Below are positions 59,660-64,000 of a stretch of DNA of 64,000 nucleotides, piece after piece; the first letter of the stretch is position 1, and each line of letters opens with the position of its first letter. The DNA comes from Ruegeria atlantica (lineage in GTDB: Bacteria > Pseudomonadota > Alphaproteobacteria > Rhodobacterales > Rhodobacteraceae). The notes beneath the pieces were generated by a model that searched no databases, had not been told where the DNA came from, and worked only from the letters and a program-made list of their open reading frames with translations. The translations under genes were made by a program, and so were the position numbers. The stretch spans positions 1 to 64,000 of the forward strand of contig NZ_WQFE01000002.1 of assembly GCF_013033965.1 (NCBI RefSeq). Direction: 5' to 3'.

Positions 59660-61048
59660 TCAATAGCGATAATGTTCCGGCTTATAGGGGCCTTCGGGCT
59701 TCACGCCGATGTAAGCTGCCTGCTCACTGTCCATTTGGGTCAGTTTCACACCGATGCGATCCAGATGCAGGCGCGCGACCTTCTCATCCAGGTGCTTGGG
59801 CAGAATGTAGACGTCGTTGTTGTACTCATCACCCTTCGTGAACAGCTCGATCTGCGCCAGTACCTGGTTGGTGAAGGACGCTGACATCACGAAAGACGGG
59901 TGCCCGGTGGCATTGCCGAGGTTCAGCAGACGGCCTTCGGACAGCAGGATGATGCGGTTGCCCGAGGGCAGCTCGATCATATCTACCTGTTCCTTGATAT
60001 TGGTCCACTTGTGGTTCTTTAGGTTGGCCACCTGAATTTCGTTGTCGAAGTGACCGATATTGCCAACGATGGCCATGTCCTTCATCTCGCGCATGTGCTC
60101 GATGCGGATCACGTCCTTGTTGCCGGTTGTGGTGATGAAGATGTCGGCCGACGCGACTTCGTCTTCCAGCAGGGTAACTTCGAACCCGTCCATCGCCGCC
60201 TGCAGGGCACAGATCGGGTCAACTTCGGTCACCTTCACGCGGGCACCCGCGCCGCGCAGCGAGGCGGCTGACCCTTTGCCCACATCTCCGTAACCGCAGA
60301 CCACGGCAACCTTACCAGCCATCATGGTGTCGGTGGCGCGGCGGATACCGTCGACCAGAGATTCCTTGCAGCCGTATTTGTTGTCGAATTTCGACTTGGT
60401 GACCGAGTCGTTCACGTTGATGGCAGGGAATGGCAGTTGGCCGTCTTTGACCAGCTGATACAAGCGGTTCACACCGGTGGTGGTTTCCTCGGACACGCCC
60501 TGAATCTGGTCGCGCATCTTAGTGAACCAGCCAGGGCTTGCCGCCAAACGCTTGGCGATTTGGGCTTTGATGACTTCTTCCTCTTCCGAAGACGGAACGG
60601 GGATGATGTCTTCACCCGCTTCGGCGCGGGCACCCAGCAGAATGTACAGCGTTGCGTCGCCGCCATCGTCCAGAATCATGTTAGGGCCGTCTTCGAACAG
60701 GAAGGATTTGTCCAGATAATCCCAGTGCTCTTCCAGCGTCTGACCTTTGATGGCGAAAACCGGAATACCGGCCTCGGCAATCGCAGCCGCCGCGTGATCC
60801 TGAGTTGAAAAGATGTTGCATGATGCCCAGCGCACATCCGCGCCCAGCGCGACCAGTGTTTCAATCAGAACGGCGGTCTGGATCGTCATATGCAGCGATC
60901 CGACGATGCGCGCGCCTTTCAGCGGCTTGCTCTCACCGTATTCCGAGCGCAGCGCCATCAGGCCCGGCATTTCGGTTTCGGCGATGTTCAGTTCCTTGCG
61001 GCCAAACCCGGCCAATGAGATGTCTTTGACGATATAGTCCCCGGCCAT
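59660..61048 (-). CDS. ahcY: Adenosylhomocysteinase AhcY
   Basis: A 462-residue NAD-dependent S-adenosylhomocysteine hydrolase that clears the by-product of methylation. [20 protein letters not shown] is the NAD-binding loop. The family segments [51 protein letters not shown] and the C-terminal [19 protein letters not shown] are intact. I choose the ATG at 61048, with GGAG 9 bases upstream, rather than 61060, which lacks a ribosome site. A possible pseudoknot leader that touches this ribosome site lies upstream. Confidence 0.97.
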   Translation of the reverse strand: MAGDYIVKDISLAGFGRKELNIAETEMPGLMALRSEYGESKPLKGARIVGSLHMTIQTAVLIETLVALGADVRWASCNIFSTQDHAAAAIAEAGIPVFAIKGQTLEEHWDYLDKSFLFEDGPNMILDDGGDATLYILLGARAEAGEDIIPVPSSEEEEVIKAQIAKRLAASPGWFTKMRDQIQGVSEETTTGVNRLYQLVKDGQLPFPAINVNDSVTKSKFDNKYGCKESLVDGIRRATDTMMAGKVAVVCGYGDVGKGSAASLRGAGARVKVTEVDPICALQAAMDGFEVTLLEDEVASADIFITTTGNKDVIRIEHMREMKDMAIVGNIGHFDNEIQVANLKNHKWTNIKEQVDMIELPSGNRIILLSEGRLLNLGNATGHPSFVMSASFTNQVLAQIELFTKGDEYNNDVYILPKHLDEKVARLHLDRIGVKLTQMDSEQAAYIGVKPEGPYKPEHYRY

Positions 61049-61104
61049 CAGGTGCTCCATTCCGGTAAATCACAGTCCGGGCAGCCCCTAGCACTCCTTG
61101 GGGC
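61049..61104 (-). promoter_or_regulatory. Possible pseudoknot leader of ahcY
   Basis: In the mRNA, a hairpin GCCCC/GGGGC (61104-61100 with 61088-61084) has an 11-base loop AAGGAGTGCTA. Its GTGCT (61094-61090) can pair with AGCAC (61056-61052), which overlaps the GGAG ribosome site of ahcY. This is an H-type pseudoknot in the style of SAM/SAH riboswitches, but I cannot match a known class and could not fold it. Confidence 0.35.
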
Positions 61105-61148
61105 AAGTGGCAACGTGGATGGCCGGAAACCGGATGAACCGGTTCAAA

Positions 61149-61463
61149 TCAACTTGGTTCACCCTTGAGCTCTATCTTTGGAATCGCTTCAAAAAAATCG
61201 GTGCCAACGGCGACAATACAACTAATGCCGTTCGCCTGGGTCACCAGAACCGTATAGCTTCCGGTTTCCTTCGAGGTCCAAACCTCCATAACAGCCCGCG
61301 CGCCCCGCGTTTTCTGCAATCCGCCAAAGACAAGTTCTTCTGAATAACTGTCCTGTAGCTTAGCGATCACATGTTCGCGCTGTGCACAGCTTTTGGCGAG
61401 GGCAGGCGGTGCGGTTGCGGCCATGCCGAAGGTCAGGGTTATCGCGAATAAACGTTTGAACAT
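61149..61463 (-). CDS. Secreted protein of unknown function, 104 residues
   Basis: A small protein with a Sec signal peptide (MFKRLFAITLTFGMAATAPPALA, cleavage near residue 23) and a mature part of about 80 residues (SCAQREHVIAKLQDSYSEEL to the end). It has two cysteines that could form a disulfide. I recognise no domain, though similar proteins are common in Rhodobacteraceae. A strong AAGGAG ribosome site lies 6 bases before the ATG. The leader holds two competing helices that can hide or free that site. Confidence 0.85.
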   Translation of the reverse strand: MFKRLFAITLTFGMAATAPPALAKSCAQREHVIAKLQDSYSEELVFGGLQKTRGARAVMEVWTSKETGSYTVLVTQANGISCIVAVGTDFFEAIPKIELKGEPS

Positions 61464-61469
61464 AACATG

Positions 61470-61516
61470 CTCCTTTCGATACGTGTTTCAGTACGAGAGG
61501 GCATAACTGAAAGGAG
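61470..61516 (-). promoter_or_regulatory. Switch-like leader covering the ribosome site
   Basis: On the minus strand CTCCTTTC (61516-61509) pairs perfectly with GAAAGGAG (61477-61470), which includes the ribosome-binding site of the 104-residue protein. The first arm overlaps TTTCAGT (61512-61506), which pairs with ACTGAAA (61492-61486). The two helices cannot form together, so the leader can switch between a closed and an open ribosome site. Confidence 0.45.
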
Positions 61517-61666
61517 TACGCCCCCCTCAGTCCATATGTCGGGATCAAATCGTGTAGGTTCAAAGCACGAAAGCTCAAGAATTTGTTGGCAGCCTGTGAT
61601 CCAGACAGGTACATCATAGCATAAAAACGCGAACTCAACGTGTCCTACTTCACAAGGCATGGCATA

Positions 61667-62260
61667 ATGGCAACACAACCCAGGGCATGGCAACGAATGC
61701 TTTCCGGTCGCAGGCTCGATCTGCTGGACCCGACACCGGTGGATATCGAGATCGAAGATATCGCGCACGGTCTGGCCTTTGTGGCGCGCTGGAACGGGCA
61801 AACCGCTGGCGATTATGCCTATTCCGTGGCCGAGCACTCCCTTCTGGTTGAAGAGCTTTTCGGTCGGATTGCCCCCAAAGCGCCTGTAAAATGGCGATTA
61901 GCCGCGCTGTTACACGATGCGCCGGAATATGTGATCGGAGATATGATCTCACCCGTCAAATCCGCCGTAGGTCCGGATTACGGTGCGCTGGATGATCGTC
62001 TCGCGGCGGCGATTCACATCCGGTTCGGTTTGCCTGCTGCGGTGCCGAAAACGGTGAAACGGCAGATCAAGAAGGCCGACAAAATCAGCGCTTGGATGGA
62101 GGCAACGCAGATTGCAGGGTTTTCCGAGGCCGAAGCGACAAAGTTCTTTGGTCGCCCAGATAAGGCAGTGTTGGAGGGGTTGGCGATCACGTTACGCCCG
62201 CCAGTTGAAGTGCGGCGGGCGTATTTGGAGCGGCATGGAGTATTGCTGACTCGGCTTTAG
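61667..62260 (+). CDS. HD-domain hydrolase (YfbR-like)
   Basis: A 197-residue HD-family phosphohydrolase, probably a 5'-nucleotidase-like enzyme (YfbR group). The histidine-aspartate ligands are visible in YSVAEHSLLVEEL and LAALLHDAPEYVIGD, and a later lysine/aspartate motif is KKADKISAWMEA. I use the ATG at 61667; a GTG at 61640 could add nine residues. It is divergent from the secreted-protein gene, and its 3' end overlaps the convergent VOC gene by 4 bp. Confidence 0.88.
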   Translation: MATQPRAWQRMLSGRRLDLLDPTPVDIEIEDIAHGLAFVARWNGQTAGDYAYSVAEHSLLVEELFGRIAPKAPVKWRLAALLHDAPEYVIGDMISPVKSAVGPDYGALDDRLAAAIHIRFGLPAAVPKTVKRQIKKADKISAWMEATQIAGFSEAEATKFFGRPDKAVLEGLAITLRPPVEVRRAYLERHGVLLTRL

Positions 62261-62628
62261 CCGAATACGTAAAAACACAGCTTGTTGCCGTCCAGATCGC
62301 GAGCATAGGCACCGTAGAACCGATCAGGGACGCGCTGCCCGGGTTCTCCTTCATCTGTGGCTCCCAAGCTGATTGCCTTCTCGTAAAGCGCCTTGGCTTC
62401 ATCCTTGCAGTCTGCTGCAAAAGCAACCATTCCACCGTTGCCAGTCGCGCAGGCTTCGCCATCGTAGGGTGTGCAAACGGCAAGCATGGGAGCTGACGGG
62501 TCATTTCCGATGAAAGCGATGCGACCAGCGTCGATCACAACTTTTGCGCCCTTGTCCGCAAACAGTGTCGTGTAAAATCTTTTAGCGCGCTCCAAGTCCG
62601 AAACGCCGATGGTCACATAGCCGATCAT
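62257..62628 (-). CDS. VOC-family protein (glyoxalase/bleomycin-resistance fold)
   Basis: A 123-residue VOC-superfamily protein with one glyoxalase-like beta-alpha-beta-beta-beta unit pair (MIGYVTIGVSDLERAKRFYTTLF at the start and KLCFYVFG at the end). Such proteins bind metal and act as lyases, dioxygenases or resistance proteins; the substrate is not predictable. It is convergent with the HD gene. It begins after a 120-bp gap with no clear gene. Confidence 0.9.
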   Translation of the reverse strand: MIGYVTIGVSDLERAKRFYTTLFADKGAKVVIDAGRIAFIGNDPSAPMLAVCTPYDGEACATGNGGMVAFAADCKDEAKALYEKAISLGATDEGEPGQRVPDRFYGAYARDLDGNKLCFYVFG

Positions 62629-62750
62629 TCTTTTGTCCTGTTTTGACGATGATTATTCCAAGCTGAAACTTGTTCGGGCACTCCGTATTATCAAGTCACG
62701 ATGCGGTGACGCGGGAGGTCCGACGTGCATTGAGTCCGCTGAAACCCAAG

Positions 62751-63137
62751 TTATTCAGAGTAACCAGTTACTACTCGGTCGATAAAGACGCATTCATAAC
62801 CGTCCGAGGCAGGCCTACATGACAGATTTAGAAGTTCATCCAGCATCAATTCCGTTTCATCTCGACTTACGAAGAACGCATTGTCTTCACGGGCCTCATT
62901 GAACCTTACTCGAAATAGCCAATCGTGTCTTTCGGTCCGAAAACGCTGCGCTTCATAGTACATGTTACCGCAGCTACTTGTCAGTAGCGCAGTTTCACAT
63001 TGCCCATCTGTACATAGATCAACTTTTCTTGGGTGAGAGGCAAAAGTGGGATTGCCGAGATCAATGCATGCTGATGACGCTTCAGAGGAAGAAACAGCTA
63101 AAACTGCTACCGTTAGGACCGGAAGCCACAGCTTCAA
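62751..63137 (-). CDS. Small secreted protein, coupled to regA
   Basis: A 128-residue protein with a Sec signal peptide (MKLWLPVLTVAVLAVSSSEASSA, cleavage near residue 23). The mature part has six cysteines, so disulfides are likely. No domain is recognised. The start is a TTG that overlaps the regA stop (TTGA), so translation would be coupled to regA. The composition is less GC-rich than its neighbours. The TTG start and weak ribosome site mean the exact start is uncertain, but the signal peptide supports the gene. Confidence 0.65.
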   Translation of the reverse strand: MKLWLPVLTVAVLAVSSSEASSACIDLGNPTFASHPRKVDLCTDGQCETALLTSSCGNMYYEAQRFRTERHDWLFRVRFNEAREDNAFFVSRDETELMLDELLNLSCRPASDGYECVFIDRVVTGYSE

Positions 63138-63688
63138 CGCGGACTACGCTTCGCCAAAATCCGCTGCAGCGTCCGCCGATGCATGTTCAGCCGCCGCGCA
63201 GTCTCGGATACGTTCCGATCACACAGCTCATAAACCCGCTGGATATGCTCCCAACGAACACGGTCCGCGCTCATGGGGTTTTCCGGGGGCGGGGGCAGCT
63301 CGTCGCCCTTGGCCAGCAGCGCATTGGTGATGTCGGTGGCGTCGGCGGGTTTGGACAGATAGTCAGTCGCGCCGATCTTGACGGCGGCCACGGCTGTGGC
63401 AATCGCGCCGTAACCGGTTAGAACTACAACCCGGCTGTCAGGGCGTTTCTCGCGCAACACTTCAACGACATCGAGACCATTGCCGTCCTCAAGCCGCAGA
63501 TCAACGACGGCATAGGCGGGCGGGCGGGCAGTTGAAATTGCGCGGCCAGCGGCGACGGACCCTGCGGTTTCAACTTCGAACCCGCGTTTCTCCATCGCTT
63601 TGGCCAGACGTCTCAGAAACGGTTCGTCATCGTCCACCAAAAGCAGGGATTTATCGGGGCCGATGTCGAGGTCAGAGCTGTCCGCCAT
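63134..63688 (-). CDS. regA: RegA/PrrA/ActR global redox response regulator
   Basis: A 184-residue response regulator that controls photosynthesis, carbon and nitrogen fixation and respiration in response to redox, together with the kinase RegB. Receiver domain: VDDDEPFLRRL and phospho-acceptor Asp63 (VVDLRLEDGNG), the known position in RegA. Output domain: a Fis-like helix-turn-helix with the near-invariant NVSETARRLNMHRRTLQRIL at the C-terminus. The SCO/SenC gene lies just upstream on the same strand, the usual RegBA neighbourhood; regB is presumably outside the window. It is followed by the coupled small secreted protein. Confidence 0.96.
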   Translation of the reverse strand: MADSSDLDIGPDKSLLLVDDDEPFLRRLAKAMEKRGFEVETAGSVAAGRAISTARPPAYAVVDLRLEDGNGLDVVEVLREKRPDSRVVVLTGYGAIATAVAAVKIGATDYLSKPADATDITNALLAKGDELPPPPENPMSADRVRWEHIQRVYELCDRNVSETARRLNMHRRTLQRILAKRSPR

Positions 63689-63774
63689 ATTCTGTTCTTT
63701 CCGCTATTTCACGCCTTTGGCTTAACCATGAGTAATAGCAGCGCCATCCCAAAGGTCAAACAACCCGTCACGTT

Positions 63775-64000
63775 CTAGATCTTGTCCAGAAAACAGCCGA
63801 CCTTGTCAGCCATCTGTTCACCTGTGTCATCCCGATTGAAAAACTCGATGAACCCTTCTTCGGGCGTGACCAAGTAGGTAAAGGTCGAATGGTCGACCAG
63901 ATAGTACTCATCGCTTTTGTCATGGGCCTTGTAATAGGTCTTGTAGGCCTGGCTTGCCGCCTTGACCTGTTCGGGCGTGCCGGTCAGCGCGATGGTTTTG
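63775..64000 (-). CDS. SCO/SenC/PrrC-family protein, C-terminal part
   Basis: The frame is cut by the right edge; the stop is TAG at 63775-63777, and about 75 codons are inside. The visible part (TIALTGTPEQVKAASQAYKTYY, YYLVDHSTFTYLVTPEEGFIEF, and a short tail ending CFLDKI) is the C-terminal half of an SCO1/SenC copper chaperone for cytochrome oxidase assembly, with the conserved metal histidine in DHST. It precedes regA, as in regB-senC-regA clusters. Confidence 0.9.
   Translation of the reverse strand, partial: KTIALTGTPEQVKAASQAYKTYYKAHDKSDEYYLVDHSTFTYLVTPEEGFIEFFNRDDTGEQMADKVGCFLDKI

Noticed and set aside
61135..61146. Palindrome TGAACCGGTTCA upstream of ahcY
   Set aside because: Only 12 bp and close to the end of the neighbouring gene; not distinctive enough to call an operator.

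Overview
The window looks like chromosomal DNA of an alphaproteobacterium of the Rhodobacteraceae, most likely the marine Roseobacter group. The signs are moderately high GC, a RegA-type response regulator next to an SCO/SenC gene, a hemD - mitofilin-like - hemY block, a form I aerobic CO dehydrogenase cluster, a TctCBA transporter and many short-chain CoA-metabolism genes. It is gene-dense, with many 4-bp overlaps and short operons. I see no insertion sequence, prophage, CRISPR array, rRNA or origin; one tRNA-Leu(CAG) is present.

Layout. 0.3-2.5 kb: catalase-peroxidase katG with a strong terminator. 2.8-4.4 kb: an SDR protein and a SAM methyltransferase, divergent. 4.4-9.4 kb: a catabolic operon (acyl-CoA dehydrogenase, ADP-forming-type acid-CoA ligase, CaiD-like hydratase) divergent from a GlxA/AraC regulator, probably for carnitine or gamma-butyrobetaine. 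9.4-12.1 kb: fatty-acid-hydroxylase-type protein, class II aldolase and a divergent LysR regulator with a clear dyad. 12.3-15.5 kb: overlapping adenine deaminase and AMP nucleosidase, a short AMP-to-hypoxanthine route. 15.6-24.4 kb: HU protein, short BCCT-like transporter, EamA exporter, msrBA, hydantoinase-like protein, queG, GST, mtgA. 24.4-32 kb: a Hint-domain protein, then glutamate synthase gltD - GFA protein - gltB. 32.2-34.3 kb: uppP, NDUFA9-like protein and the tRNA.

34.4-42.9 kb is a CO dehydrogenase locus in the order coxC-M-S-L-D-E-F-G. CoxL carries the form I AYRCSFR signature, and the CoxS iron-sulphur cysteines are all present. 43.0-51.1 kb joins a regulator - kinase - periplasmic binding protein operon to a divergent tctC-B-A transporter, a family III CoA-transferase and a citryl-CoA-lyase-like protein. 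Together they suggest uptake, CoA activation and cleavage of a tricarboxylate. An 11-bp-spaced direct repeat between the two operons is a good candidate for the response-regulator site.

51-57.5 kb holds hemY, the mitofilin-like gene (with a Glu-Ala microsatellite), hemD, tsaD, gpsA, a YciI protein and an EVE protein. 57.7-64 kb holds small conserved proteins, an extensin-like protein, ahcY with a possible pseudoknot leader, a secreted protein with a switch-like leader, an HD hydrolase, a VOC protein, a small secreted protein coupled to regA, and the 3' part of an SCO gene cut by the window edge.

The least described parts are the citryl-CoA cluster with its three-component regulator, and the two RNA leaders near 61 kb. 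All functions are read from motifs and gene context; no search was run.
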